The notes beneath the pieces were generated by a model. The model was not told the DNA's origin. It saw only the letters and a list, made by a program, of their open reading frames with translations, and made no database searches. DNA of 30,259 bases from CAZLGM01 sp964623625 (lineage in GTDB: Bacteria > Desulfobacterota > Desulfobulbia > Desulfobulbales > Desulfocapsaceae), in the NCBI GenBank assembly GCA_964623625.1, contig CAZUUJ010000045.1, positions 1-30,259 on the forward strand, given 5' to 3'. The stretch's first letter is position 1. Each line of letters begins with the position of its first letter. This document shows, in pieces, positions 6,401 to 15,597 of the stretch. Made by a program: the position numbers and the translations under genes.

Positions 6401-8586
6401 AAAAAGTATATTTCGCCGGGCCAAAATTCTCTGCCGGTCACCTCCTAAACGATAAACAGGAGAAGATACAATTTGCGGGGAATCTTTTTGCTCGGGAAAA
6501 CCAGCCCGTAGCCTTACTGGGCAGGTGGATAAACCACCCTAAATATGGTCGCCAATTTAAGGTTGAGACCATGCAGCATGACCTTGAATTAAACAGGGAA
6601 GGTTTGATTCATTATCTCGCCAACCACCCTGATATAAAGGGTATTGGTCCAGTCAAGGCGCGTCTTATTGTCGAGAGATTTGGCGACAATTTTGAAGAAA
6701 CCTTGCTACAGGAACCAGCTAAAATTGCCAAGGTTGCTAAATTAAAAGAGGAGGCTATTGCCAATCTGCGTGAGGAATGGCTGCAGAATCGTAATATTAA
6801 TGCCGTAATGTCCTGGCTCTCATCATTTGAGTTGACCCACCACCAAGTTACAACCCTGGTGGATAAATTGGGGGCAGATTGCTTAACCATCCTCAAGGCT
6901 GACCCTTATATCTTGATTCGCCAGTTGCGTGGTTTTGGCTTTAAAAAGGTGGATATTATTGCCCGCAAACTTGGCACACCCAAAGACAAACCCGCCCGCA
7001 TTAAGGCAGGAATAGAATTTTGTGTCCACGAGGCCTTGAACAATGGTCATTGCTGGATGGAGTATGAAGAACTCCTTGATAAGGCAAACCTGCTATTGGT
7101 TATGGATTGCCTGAATAGCAGGAGCCTAATTGAAACGAACCTTGACGAGATTATTGACAAGAATGCTCTAAGTTGTGAATCCCACGGCGGTCGTTTCATT
7201 GTAGCCCTGCCTGAGATCCTGGAGAAAGAACAGGAGTTATACAAATTTTTTCAGAGGGCAAGTCAGCCCAACCTCCATTTTGGACAGGACAATAGTCTCA
7301 AAGCATCGATCCGTAAAAAATATCCAACCTTGAATCAAAAGCAGTTTGAGGCAATCTTGATAACCCTACAAAACTCCATCAGCCTAATTTCTGGTGGGGC
7401 TGGATCAGGCAAAACATATACCATTTCTACCATCAACGATTTCTGTCATTCACAGGGATTAAAGGTCACCCTTGCCGCCCCAACAGGCAAGGCCGCTCGC
7501 CGTCTGGAAGAATGCAGTCAAGCCAAGGGAACTACAATCCATCGCCTCCTTGGTTATGATGGCAAAACCTTTGACCATAATCAAAACAACCCCATCAAAG
7601 TTGACATGCTGGTGGTGGATGAATGCTCAATGATTGATGTCTCTCTGGCCTGGCATCTCTTTACGGCCATTGATTTTCGCCGAACCACCTTGGTGCTGGT
7701 GGGAGATCATAACCAGTTGCCACCGGTTGGTCCTGGTAATATCCTCCGCGATTTAATCCAGTCCAAGGCCATCCCCATGGTCATTCTTGATAAGGTCGTG
7801 CGCCAAGCTGGAGTCTTAAAGGAGAATTGTACTGCCATCCTTAAAGGAGAAGTTCGCAAAACAAGTGAACCCAATGCAAGTAATCGTGAAAACGGCACCT
7901 GTCGTGACTGGTATCTAGCCGACAAATTCACCAACCCAGTGGCAGCAGGGCATTTTCTCCTAGAGCTCTTTCAAGACAACCTGGAAAACCTAAATTTTGA
8001 CATCCTGCGTGATGTGCAAGTTCTCACTCCCACCCATAAAGGGCCATTAGGCACCAAGGCCTTAAATATTGAGTTACAAAAACTGATTCAGCAGAAACTC
8101 TGGGGAGTCAAGGTTGAAACAACACCAAGTCGTCGCCCGCCGTTTCTCAAACATGACAAGGTCATTCAGACCAGAAACAATTATGACCTGGGCATTATGA
8201 ACGGCACCATTGGTCATATCATGGAGGTATTACCAAACGGCACTTTGCTCATTAATTTTGAAGGAATGTCCGTGGAGATTGCCAAGGGCTCTGCCAACCT
8301 GCGCGACTTACAACTGGCCTATGTCTTGACCACCCATAAATCCCAGGGGTCAGAATTTCCCTGCGTGGTTGCCATAATCCATAAGGTCCACTCCTTCATG
8401 CATCACCGCAACCTGCTTTACACCGCCGTAACCCGGGCCAAACAAACCGCCATTATCATCGGTGACCATTGGGGCATTAAAAACTGCGCCCAAAAAAGTC
8501 AGGTTGATGCCCGCAGAACTTTTCTTTCCATCTTCTTAAACGACGGTTGCAACACAGATTCAGGGATATCTCGTCATGACCACTAA
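6358..8586 (+). CDS. RecD2-like superfamily 1B DNA helicase
   Basis: 742 aa from the ATG at 6358 (MQQATNPDKIRGRIEKVYF), which gives the normal RecD2 N-terminus; a longer frame from 6286 exists but would overlap the ERCC4 gene much more. Order: N-terminal OB-like domain (to about 80), helix-hairpin-helix (IKGIGPVKARLI, about 94-105), helicase motif I GGAGSGKT (about 345), motif II VVDECSMID (about 420), motif III LVGDHNQLPPVGPGN (about 447), motifs V/VI THKSQGSE and YTAVTRAKQ near the C-terminus. This is the complete RecD2 set: a 5'-3' DNA helicase without RecBC partners. It belongs to the phage replication/recombination operon, and its stop overlaps the primase start by 11 bp. Confidence 0.88.
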   Translation: MQQATNPDKIRGRIEKVYFAGPKFSAGHLLNDKQEKIQFAGNLFARENQPVALLGRWINHPKYGRQFKVETMQHDLELNREGLIHYLANHPDIKGIGPVKARLIVERFGDNFEETLLQEPAKIAKVAKLKEEAIANLREEWLQNRNINAVMSWLSSFELTHHQVTTLVDKLGADCLTILKADPYILIRQLRGFGFKKVDIIARKLGTPKDKPARIKAGIEFCVHEALNNGHCWMEYEELLDKANLLLVMDCLNSRSLIETNLDEIIDKNALSCESHGGRFIVALPEILEKEQELYKFFQRASQPNLHFGQDNSLKASIRKKYPTLNQKQFEAILITLQNSISLISGGAGSGKTYTISTINDFCHSQGLKVTLAAPTGKAARRLEECSQAKGTTIHRLLGYDGKTFDHNQNNPIKVDMLVVDECSMIDVSLAWHLFTAIDFRRTTLVLVGDHNQLPPVGPGNILRDLIQSKAIPMVILDKVVRQAGVLKENCTAILKGEVRKTSEPNASNRENGTCRDWYLADKFTNPVAAGHFLLELFQDNLENLNFDILRDVQVLTPTHKGPLGTKALNIELQKLIQQKLWGVKVETTPSRRPPFLKHDKVIQTRNNYDLGIMNGTIGHIMEVLPNGTLLINFEGMSVEIAKGSANLRDLQLAYVLTTHKSQGSEFPCVVAIIHKVHSFMHHRNLLYTAVTRAKQTAIIIGDHWGIKNCAQKSQVDARRTFLSIFLNDGCNTDSGISRHDH

Positions 8587-11500
8587 TATCAAAGAGTATT
8601 ATCAGCAAATAACCGGATTAAATATTGGCGATATCGCCCAGGAATTACTGGGTGACCGTGTTACTCAGGAATCCCCGAACAGGTTGATGTGTGATTGCCC
8701 CAACCACCAGAGTGAATCAAGGCTCTCCCTGCATATCATGGTGGATAAGCAGGGGTGGTATTGTTTTGGCTGTGGGAAAGGCGGCGATATTCTGCAGTTG
8801 GTGGAGTTTATTCAATCAGGTCAGGTTACCAGTGGCAAATCAGGATTGATGCCGGATAGTCATCGCAAGGCTCGTGATTTTCTGGCAACCAAGGCTGGAT
8901 TACCACCCCTTTCAAATTACGGCATGACCAAGGAAGGTCTGGCAAGGGCTGAGTCGGCCCACGCCTTTGAGATGCGGGTCAAAGAGGCCATGACCGGTCT
9001 CGCGAAATTATACAACTCCCGCCTCAAAGAGCATCCAGAGGTAATGGAATGGCTAAAGTCAAAATATGCCATAAATGATGAGACCATTGATAACCTGCTT
9101 ATTGGTTATGCGGACAATGAACCGGCCACCGTGCGCCCCCTTATGGAGAGTGATAATACTTTTAGTAAACGGGAACTGGCTGCCACTGGAGCCTTTCAGC
9201 CAACAAGCCAGGATGATCTTTTTCCTTTTTTTGAACGCCGCTTGGTCTTTCCATACTGGAGTCAGGGGCAGGTTGTTTTTCTGATTGGCCGTAAAACGCC
9301 ATGGACTCCTGATGAACGATGGGAAAAAGGTAAATACCGTAAGAGCCAGGTACACAACAAGCATATCAAAAAACATATAGCTCCCTTTGTGAACAATTCG
9401 GTTCTCTATAATGAAGATATCCTCTTTACTAGGCCAGAGCGGATAATCATCACCGAAGGAGTCACGGACTGTATTGCCTTGATGCAACAAGACTTACCAG
9501 TCATCTCCCCTGTGACCGTGCGGATTCGTGCCAATGACTGGCAGCGTCTTATCCCCAAACTGCGAGGAGTGGAGACGGTTTATATCTGCCAGGACAATGA
9601 AATATCCGGCGCAGGTCTAAGTGGTGCTTTGCAAAGTGCCGAGATGCTCGCGGGGCATGATATTGATACCCGGTTGATCATCCTACCCCTTGGTAAGGTG
9701 CAGGAAACTGCCAGAGCAGAACTGGAGAAAAAATTCAAGATTACAGCCAGTATTGATGCCAAAGAATTAAGCAAGCTTCGTGAAGCATTATCAGAAGAGG
9801 ATCAGCAGAGAGTTTCTGAATTACTCAGCCAGGCAAAGATTGATGTGAATGATTATTTTGCAACTGGTCATAACGGTGATGATTTTAAAGAGCTCATGAG
9901 CCAAGCCATGACTCCTGTCGAATTTTCTATCAATAATCTTGATCAGGACTGTGCGGATAATGAGCTTGATAAGTTGCTTAGCCCATTACTACTTACTATT
10001 TCAAAATGTTCTCCCCTGGAGCAGGAGCGACTATTAAAACTTCTGCAATTCCGTCTGGGCAAAAACCGCGTCACCATGACGACCTTGAAAAAACAGCTTA
10101 AACAGGTTGGTCAGCAACTCAAGGAGGATCTAAATGCAAACCAGTGGGAAGATGGGGTTCGGGATAAATGGCAAACTGACTCACCCCTTGGCTCCTGCCG
10201 GGCCTGTGTTAATGGAGTGTTGATGCAGACCGAGATTGAAAATGGTTCTCCAGATTATATCAAAGCAGCCGAGGCAGCCTATGACTGGTTTACCACCAAC
10301 GGTGCCATATTCTTCCGAACCTGTGATGGTAAGCCGATTATCTGTTTTAACAATGCTATTTATTGGATGGACAGCGGAGATCGTGGCACCAAAAGGGCCT
10401 ACTCTGCCATGATCTTTACCCAGACTGGCATGGTACCCATTGCCCATGGAGACAGAACTTTTTTTGAGGTACTCGCCAGTCTAGCCACCGAACGAGGACA
10501 AGAAAAGGATCATTTCTCATGGATACATACTGACATCACCAAGCATACCATCTGGTTTAATCTGAATAATGAAGATCATCAGATTGTTAAAATAACACCG
10601 GATGGCGTTGAGGTCATAGTCAACGGCAATAATACTGATCAGGTTATCCTAGGCTCTTCCTCAAAAATTAAACCCATCAAATACCATAGTGATGTTGATC
10701 CTGGCAAAGCTGATGAGTTGGCAAACAAATTGATTGTCAACAACCTCAGTTGTCCACAAGGTGACCGGCTCATGATTATGGCTTGGGTCTCTTGCTTTCT
10801 GCTCATTGACTTTGCTGGCACCAGACCCATGACCCGTTTTGAAGGAACCTCTGGTTCAGGTAAGACCACGGCCTCTAAGCTTATTACCACTCTGATCTAT
10901 GGGAGCCCACAACACAAGATTGCCACCTTGGCTGCCAATTATACAGACGGAGCCAAGAACCCTCTTTTGGCTCTGGATAATATTGAGGTCAAACAGATGA
11001 CAGATGAGTTAACCGAGTTTATGCTCACCAGTATTACCGGTGTGGCTCGGGAAAAGAGGCGGGGTGGCACTGACAGTGATAATGTTTCAGAGCATGTCAA
11101 ATGCCTGTTGAACACCACAGGAATTGAACCATTACGGGGTGACCTCAGCGAGATCCTTTCCCGCACCTTTACCATTAATTTTGAGACAGATCTGCAGGCA
11201 AATAATTGTTTCCTCGAGGTGGAGACCACGGCTGAAATTGGTCAACAGCGTGATATATTTCTCTCGGCTATTATGAAACGAACAAGTCAGGTGCTGGCCA
11301 TGATTCGTGATAGGAAAAGAGATCGGGTACTGGCCGCTATCCAGCGAGACCTCGGCCCCCACGACAAACGGCGTTGCAATGATTACCTGAGTCTCATGTA
11401 TCTAATGATGATTTCCGGGGCACCTGAAGAAGAGAAAGAAGAGTTCTTCGACAAGCTCCACCCTGATTTTATCAGCCAGGTGAAAAACCTTAATCAACTT

Positions 11501-11887
11501 AGCCGGGAAACGGCCAAGGGTGCCAACCCCATCGCCGCTGCCTTGCATTCATTATTCAATGCCCATAGTAATGCCGTGGAGCTAGACATAAGGGCTGAAA
11601 TCAATACCGATGACCGTGCCACCCATGTCTCTAATTTTATTGAACGATTTCACTTCAGCAAATTCACAGATGACAATATGATCATTGATGCCTCAGCTAA
11701 TGAACTCTGTACCACCTTTGGCATAGTCGCCAGGCAAGTTGGCATTGACTGCCATTACCGCAACGCCTCCCAACTCGGCAAGCGCCTCAATAATGATAAG
11801 GAAATCTTAAAGGAGGCAGGTTTTGATATCACTGTGCGTGAAAAACGGGGCCGAGCGCGAGTGTATGATGTTACAAGAACTGAATGA
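8576..11887 (+). CDS. Phage primase-helicase (CHC2 zinc finger, TOPRIM, SF3/AAA-like ATPase)
   Basis: 1103 aa fusion. The N-terminal DnaG-type zinc finger has Cys41-Pro-Asn-His44 and Cys63-x-x-Cys66, with the WYCFGCGKGGDILQL signature. A TOPRIM-like segment follows around residues 290-365 (IIITEGVTDCIALMQ, then a CQDNE strand). A central linker contains the DVNDYF motif (about residue 425). The C-terminal half is an ATPase with Walker A GTSGSGKTT near residue 758 and a likely Walker B LLALDNIE near 805. A winged-helix-like tail ends the protein (TTFGIVARQVGI onward). It should make primers and unwind DNA at the replication fork. It is the last gene of the operon and is followed by convergent genes. 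Confidence 0.85.
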   Translation: MTTNIKEYYQQITGLNIGDIAQELLGDRVTQESPNRLMCDCPNHQSESRLSLHIMVDKQGWYCFGCGKGGDILQLVEFIQSGQVTSGKSGLMPDSHRKARDFLATKAGLPPLSNYGMTKEGLARAESAHAFEMRVKEAMTGLAKLYNSRLKEHPEVMEWLKSKYAINDETIDNLLIGYADNEPATVRPLMESDNTFSKRELAATGAFQPTSQDDLFPFFERRLVFPYWSQGQVVFLIGRKTPWTPDERWEKGKYRKSQVHNKHIKKHIAPFVNNSVLYNEDILFTRPERIIITEGVTDCIALMQQDLPVISPVTVRIRANDWQRLIPKLRGVETVYICQDNEISGAGLSGALQSAEMLAGHDIDTRLIILPLGKVQETARAELEKKFKITASIDAKELSKLREALSEEDQQRVSELLSQAKIDVNDYFATGHNGDDFKELMSQAMTPVEFSINNLDQDCADNELDKLLSPLLLTISKCSPLEQERLLKLLQFRLGKNRVTMTTLKKQLKQVGQQLKEDLNANQWEDGVRDKWQTDSPLGSCRACVNGVLMQTEIENGSPDYIKAAEAAYDWFTTNGAIFFRTCDGKPIICFNNAIYWMDSGDRGTKRAYSAMIFTQTGMVPIAHGDRTFFEVLASLATERGQEKDHFSWIHTDITKHTIWFNLNNEDHQIVKITPDGVEVIVNGNNTDQVILGSSSKIKPIKYHSDVDPGKADELANKLIVNNLSCPQGDRLMIMAWVSCFLLIDFAGTRPMTRFEGTSGSGKTTASKLITTLIYGSPQHKIATLAANYTDGAKNPLLALDNIEVKQMTDELTEFMLTSITGVAREKRRGGTDSDNVSEHVKCLLNTTGIEPLRGDLSEILSRTFTINFETDLQANNCFLEVETTAEIGQQRDIFLSAIMKRTSQVLAMIRDRKRDRVLAAIQRDLGPHDKRRCNDYLSLMYLMMISGAPEEEKEEFFDKLHPDFISQVKNLNQLSRETAKGANPIAAALHSLFNAHSNAVELDIRAEINTDDRATHVSNFIERFHFSKFTDDNMIIDASANELCTTFGIVARQVGIDCHYRNASQLGKRLNNDKEILKEAGFDITVREKRGRARVYDVTRTE

Positions 11888-11914
11888 TTGTTAGTAACAA
11901 AATATGATACCGAT

Positions 11915-12364
11915 CTACTCTAAACCTTCGCTACGGTTCCTGTAGGTCTTAAACTCTGTTTTAAATGAGAGATCTTCTTTTTCGCCTTCTAAAAATTCAA
12001 TTAATTCATTCAATCCTCCAGCTACAGAGGTATCATCATAGTTATTAAAACATCTCTTTATCTCTCTAGCTTTTTTCAAAGCCAGGGAGATTTTTTGTTT
12101 GGAACTTCTATTTTCCCCTTGAGCAGTATGACCAATTCGTGCGACATCAACAGCATCTTCATCTTTCAATGTTTTTTCAAGAGCATCCCAAGGCCAGGAG
12201 CCTTTGGCACAAAAAATCATGTCTCTCATACTGTAAAATTCAAAGTTATTACCTTCTTCAAAACTAATGAGCAATTGGCAATGTGGCGAACTATTTTCCC
12301 TTGCACGGAGAATAACGCTAGAAATTGTTTTCCCGATCATTTCTTCAATGTAGTGTGTTTTCAT
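11915..12364 (-). CDS. Unknown protein, third cargo gene of the repressor operon (149 aa)
   Basis: I do not recognise a named family. The N-terminal half (IGKTISSVILRARENSSPHC, then QLLISFEEGNNFEFYS) looks like a compact beta sheet of the type seen in small immunity-like or regulatory proteins. The C-terminal half is charged and helical (SLALKKAREIKRCF, LNELIEFLEGEKED). AAAGAGGGATCC stands just upstream of the ATG. It lies 35 bp after the 425-aa gene on the same strand, so it probably belongs to the operon that begins with the LexA-like repressor. It converges on the primase-helicase gene with only 27 bp between. Confidence 0.7.
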   Translation of the reverse strand: MKTHYIEEMIGKTISSVILRARENSSPHCQLLISFEEGNNFEFYSMRDMIFCAKGSWPWDALEKTLKDEDAVDVARIGHTAQGENRSSKQKISLALKKAREIKRCFNNYDDTSVAGGLNELIEFLEGEKEDLSFKTEFKTYRNRSEGLE

Positions 12365-12399
12365 GGATCCCTCTTTTTCTGAATTAAAGTAAATATATC

Positions 12400-13677
12400 T
12401 TACTCAGAAATCGGTACAGTCTCCCACCAGATTTCTTCATGAGGCTTATAAATTTTTTCGCCCCCAGGGGTGATGAATTTATCAAAATGCCCAGCAAGAG
12501 TCGTATGCTTTACCTTTGCAATGCCTTTGATGACTTTACGGATACTTCGATTCACAGCATCTCTGGGCTTTTTCAAAGGATCCCTTGTCTTTGTAGGTTT
12601 GCCAGGTACCCCTGTTGCATCCATAACCAGTTTCAAAAGCTCATCTTTTTCTCTGTGAAGGCTTTCGAGTTCTGTTAAATTATGAAGATCTTGCGCAGCT
12701 TCAATCTCTGGATTCAACTCGTCTAAACGGTCTTTGCACTCTTTGAGGTATTGCATATCCATCGCTTCAAAATCAGTGGAATCGAAAGAAGCTTTGACTT
12801 CTTCTGGCGCTACACCACCGTGGTAAAGATCCAATACAGAAAATCCCTTATTGGGCGTGGCCAGTAACGTCGCAATATATTCAGTTCCCTTCTGGCTATT
12901 GATGTAAAATATCTCGCCACCCTGAAACCGCATCTCCCAACGACTACCCCTTTGCCGAAAAATATTGGCTGGCAGGTTATCATCTTCTCCAGCCCAGTAA
13001 TTTGCTGGGAAAAATTGTCTGAACATAAGACTGGGGTCGCGTTTTCTCAGTAATTCACCATTTGGGTCAAATTGGAATTCTTCTGTCAGCGAAAGAAAAA
13101 CACTGCCATGAGCCATCAACAATTGTTCTGCCTCTCGAGATAAATGCTGTCTGGTTGGAGCCAGCAGAGCAAAGGGGGTGTCGGTAGTCAAACAGAGTTG
13201 CTTGGTAATATCGGCAAATTCATGGTTGTCATTCTGGCAAGTTACAAATACTGGGAAGCGCTTACCAGTGGGCACTGCAAAGGAACCAAGTTGCCATGTT
13301 TGATAAAAATCTGGAACGGGATCGTGTCTAATCTCAAGATTTAATTCTTTACTGATACCCGCATGCAATGTGGCTGAATTCAGCCGATAAATCAGCAGAT
13401 CTTTGGGGGGCACGAGGTATGGTCTTTCTTCCCCATGTGGACAGACGGCAACAATATTATTCTGGCCATGCTCGACAATATTCCGAGAACAACCAATGGG
13501 GTAGCAACCATCATGACATTCAATTGCCGTAGCCTTGCCACGGGTCAACTGTAGGTGTTGCTTTTGGAAAGATATCCAACCTGGCCACTTACACAGATGA
13601 TCTTGCCATTCAATAAGAGGTGCAGATAGAGAAGGTGTACTTTCCAAATGTTGCCAAAAGATACCATCACTTGTCAT
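12400..13677 (-). CDS. Unknown cargo protein with Cys4 zinc-ribbon-like and winged-helix-like regions (425 aa)
   Basis: The frame is open to 13746, but the ATG at 13677 overlaps the stop of the upstream gene by 11 bp and is preferred. Residues 54-80 hold Cys54, Cys58, Cys63 and Cys79 with a C-x3-GC-x4-C spacing followed by NIVEHGQNNIVAVC, a likely zinc-binding knuckle. Residues about 247-295 (RWEMRFQGGEIFYINSQKGT then EYIATLLATP and VLDLYHG) resemble the winged-helix-like 'KG-x-x-YLA-x-LL-x-x-P ... VLDL' segment of some regulator/ATPase C-termini. Residues 309-350 are coiled coil. The basic end (RDAVNRSIRKVIKGI, LAGHFDKFI) fits the same family tail as I remember it. No enzyme motif is visible. 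It acts with the 388-aa protein, judging from the overlap. Confidence 0.75.
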   Translation of the reverse strand: MTSDGIFWQHLESTPSLSAPLIEWQDHLCKWPGWISFQKQHLQLTRGKATAIECHDGCYPIGCSRNIVEHGQNNIVAVCPHGEERPYLVPPKDLLIYRLNSATLHAGISKELNLEIRHDPVPDFYQTWQLGSFAVPTGKRFPVFVTCQNDNHEFADITKQLCLTTDTPFALLAPTRQHLSREAEQLLMAHGSVFLSLTEEFQFDPNGELLRKRDPSLMFRQFFPANYWAGEDDNLPANIFRQRGSRWEMRFQGGEIFYINSQKGTEYIATLLATPNKGFSVLDLYHGGVAPEEVKASFDSTDFEAMDMQYLKECKDRLDELNPEIEAAQDLHNLTELESLHREKDELLKLVMDATGVPGKPTKTRDPLKKPRDAVNRSIRKVIKGIAKVKHTTLAGHFDKFITPGGEKIYKPHEEIWWETVPISE

Positions 13678-14833
13678 TACTTGCCTCTTCACTGACAATA
13701 AAGCCACGGCGAACCATCCAATCTTCGAGGATCTCCGCATCGTCATCCCGCTTGAACTGGGCCTTATTGCCAGTGCTCAAGGACACAGATCTGGCAGATT
13801 TTGCATCGCTGAATTTGACCTGCATGGTGGCGCGGAAGATTCTACTTTGGGGAAATTTCTTTTTCTCACTCTCGTTATAGACGGCAAAGAGATCTTCAGC
13901 CTTACGAATTTCAATCTCCTTATGGGGGCCACCTCTGAATACCTGGATTTCTTTAAGTTTTACCCAGTCCATCCCTTCGATATCATCACAAAGAAGGGAA
14001 TCTTCCAGATTTTCAGATAAGACATCAAGGGAGAATTTACTCCTGCCATCAAAAAACTCTTTATCTCCGAAGAAATGCAAGCCAAAGCTGGTGCGATATA
14101 GCTCTTTCTCACCTTTGGTTTTGGCGTTCATTCTTATCTCACCACTATCAGGCTTATAGATAAGGACATCATATTTTTCAGGTCGATAATAGACACTTGA
14201 GGACTCACCATCCTTGATAGTACTCTCCCGGGTAAAGGGCTCGCCATGGCGTACCAGAAACCAGGTATAGTCAGATTTCACAAAGACAAAAACCTTGGAA
14301 GAGCGTCCCCGCCGTTTCTTGGCAAACCAATCATCAAGCTCACTTTCCAAGACTGAAATTTGTTTTTTACTCGGCTCGGCAAATTCAGGCACAGGGCGTT
14401 GTTTGGTACAAAAATATTCAAACGACCGAGGCCTGAAAAGAAACTGCTCAGCATGGAGACGCTCAACGAGAGCTTGATCTGCCATCCAGACCTGAATCAC
14501 TAAGTCTGCATGAGCAGCATTTTCACTGATCTGCACATCAAGTTCAGTATCAGCAATGGCCTCCTGAATGGCATCAAAACCTTCAGAGGTAGAAAGCTCA
14601 TTTACATAAAATAAGGCCTCAGCCAAACCGTCTGGCGTTGAGCTATCTGGGGTTTGCAAAATGCTACTCAGCTTATCATAATTGATATCATCCTGCTCAT
14701 CAGCGGACAAATCCAACCCTCGGTCAGCGAAATACTTCGCGCCATGGGATAGCAAAAATGCAGTTAAATGTTGTAGTTCTATTTTCCGGAGTAGATCCGG
14801 CTTTGAAAAACGGCGCAGATTGTAAGTTGCCAT
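13667..14833 (-). CDS. Unknown cargo protein, partner of the 425-aa protein (388 aa)
   Basis: I recognise no catalytic domain. The protein starts MATYNLRRFSKPDLLRKIEL, with AAGGAG 9 nt upstream. Residues 1-95 are helical; residues 109-141 carry the most distinctive block (ADLVIQVWMADQALVERLHA, then EQFLFRPRSFEYF). Residues about 175-260 are beta-rich (VFVFVKSDYTWFLVRHGE, VYYRPEKYDVLIYKPDSGE). The end is charged. It lies 23 bp after the LexA-like repressor gene and overlaps the next gene, so all three are likely co-transcribed and made in the lysogen. That position often holds superinfection-exclusion or defence genes. The defence idea is inference from location and novelty only. Confidence 0.75.
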   Translation of the reverse strand: MATYNLRRFSKPDLLRKIELQHLTAFLLSHGAKYFADRGLDLSADEQDDINYDKLSSILQTPDSSTPDGLAEALFYVNELSTSEGFDAIQEAIADTELDVQISENAAHADLVIQVWMADQALVERLHAEQFLFRPRSFEYFCTKQRPVPEFAEPSKKQISVLESELDDWFAKKRRGRSSKVFVFVKSDYTWFLVRHGEPFTRESTIKDGESSSVYYRPEKYDVLIYKPDSGEIRMNAKTKGEKELYRTSFGLHFFGDKEFFDGRSKFSLDVLSENLEDSLLCDDIEGMDWVKLKEIQVFRGGPHKEIEIRKAEDLFAVYNESEKKKFPQSRIFRATMQVKFSDAKSARSVSLSTGNKAQFKRDDDAEILEDWMVRRGFIVSEEASNDK

Positions 14834-14856
14834 TATCTTTTCTCCTTATAAAAAAT

Positions 14857-15504
14857 TTAATGGCGCATCTCACTTGATTTACAGCCCACCACCATGCCCA
14901 AGATTAACAATTCATCTTCAGGCTCCACAGGTATGGGAGAAAAAATTGGATTCTCTGGCACCAATTCAATAACTTCTTGTCTAATTCTTAATCTCTTCAC
15001 CGTTGCCTCACCATTAAGTAAGGCGACGACAATATCCCCATCCTCAGCAATAGGTTGCCGACGAACAATAATAAGATCCCCATTGTTGATGCCCGCTTTA
15101 ACCATGCTCTCGCCCCTGGCATAGAGAGCAAAGCATTTCCCCGAACGAACAGTGGAGGCCTCAACTAAAACTTCACCAATTATATTTTCTTCGGCCATGA
15201 CTGGGTACCCTGCGGCTACTTCGCCCACTATTGATACCGCCACAAGAGTAACAGCCATTTCCACAGGTTTATTGGTCACGGTAAGCCCGCGTGCCTTCCG
15301 ACCCTCCCGTTTTAAATAGCCCTTGCGGATCAGTTGATTCAACCTGTCATGGACACTGGCATGACTAATACCAATTATGTCTGCCAGCTCTTTAACTGTT
15401 GGTGGATAACCCTTGATATCAACGAAACGGCACACCTCTGCCAATGTATCTTTTTGCAACGGGGATATATTATCTTCCTTTTTTCTAGTCATAATCTTTG
15501 CCAT
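14857..15504 (-). CDS. LexA-like autocleaving prophage repressor
   Basis: 215 aa with full LexA architecture. The N-terminal winged helix is at about 14-75 (PPTVKELADIIGISHASVHD then RLNQLIRKGYL). The cleavage site is Ala98-Gly99 in GEVAAGYP. The peptidase dyad is Ser133 in ARGESM and Lys170 in GEATVKRL. It should bind DNA as a dimer and cut itself when RecA is activated by DNA damage, which would induce the element. It could be a host-type LexA, but its place between the cargo genes and the integration cassette points to an element repressor. Its promoter contains a perfect palindrome (15555-15574), so it likely represses itself. ATG at 15504 is used; a second ATG at 15492 is possible, and neither has a strong ribosome binding site. 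Confidence 0.85.
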   Translation of the reverse strand: MAKIMTRKKEDNISPLQKDTLAEVCRFVDIKGYPPTVKELADIIGISHASVHDRLNQLIRKGYLKREGRKARGLTVTNKPVEMAVTLVAVSIVGEVAAGYPVMAEENIIGEVLVEASTVRSGKCFALYARGESMVKAGINNGDLIIVRRQPIAEDGDIVVALLNGEATVKRLRIRQEVIELVPENPIFSPIPVEPEDELLILGMVVGCKSSEMRH

Positions 15505-15547
15505 TTAATGGGAGTCATACATAACTGAAAAGACAAACAATCTCGCC

Positions 15548-15576
15548 ACTATAAGACCTGACTCTTATCAGGTCAA
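15548..15576 (-). promoter_or_regulatory. Sigma-70 promoter of the LexA-like repressor operon
   Basis: On the minus strand: TTGACC (15571-15576), 17 bp, TATAGT (15548-15553). Both boxes are near consensus and the spacing is optimal. It drives the repressor and, by continuity, the three cargo genes. Confidence 0.75.
15555..15574. promoter_or_regulatory. Operator palindrome GACCTGA-6-TCAGGTC
   Basis: Perfect 7-bp arms with a 6-bp spacer, lying inside the spacer and -35 of the repressor promoter. A dimeric LexA-type protein bound here would block its own promoter. The motif-D region for the rightward cassette begins 24 bp away, so one bound dimer could also influence the divergent side. Confidence 0.7.
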
Positions 15577-15597
15577 GAAGCCTTATTGTTTTTTATT

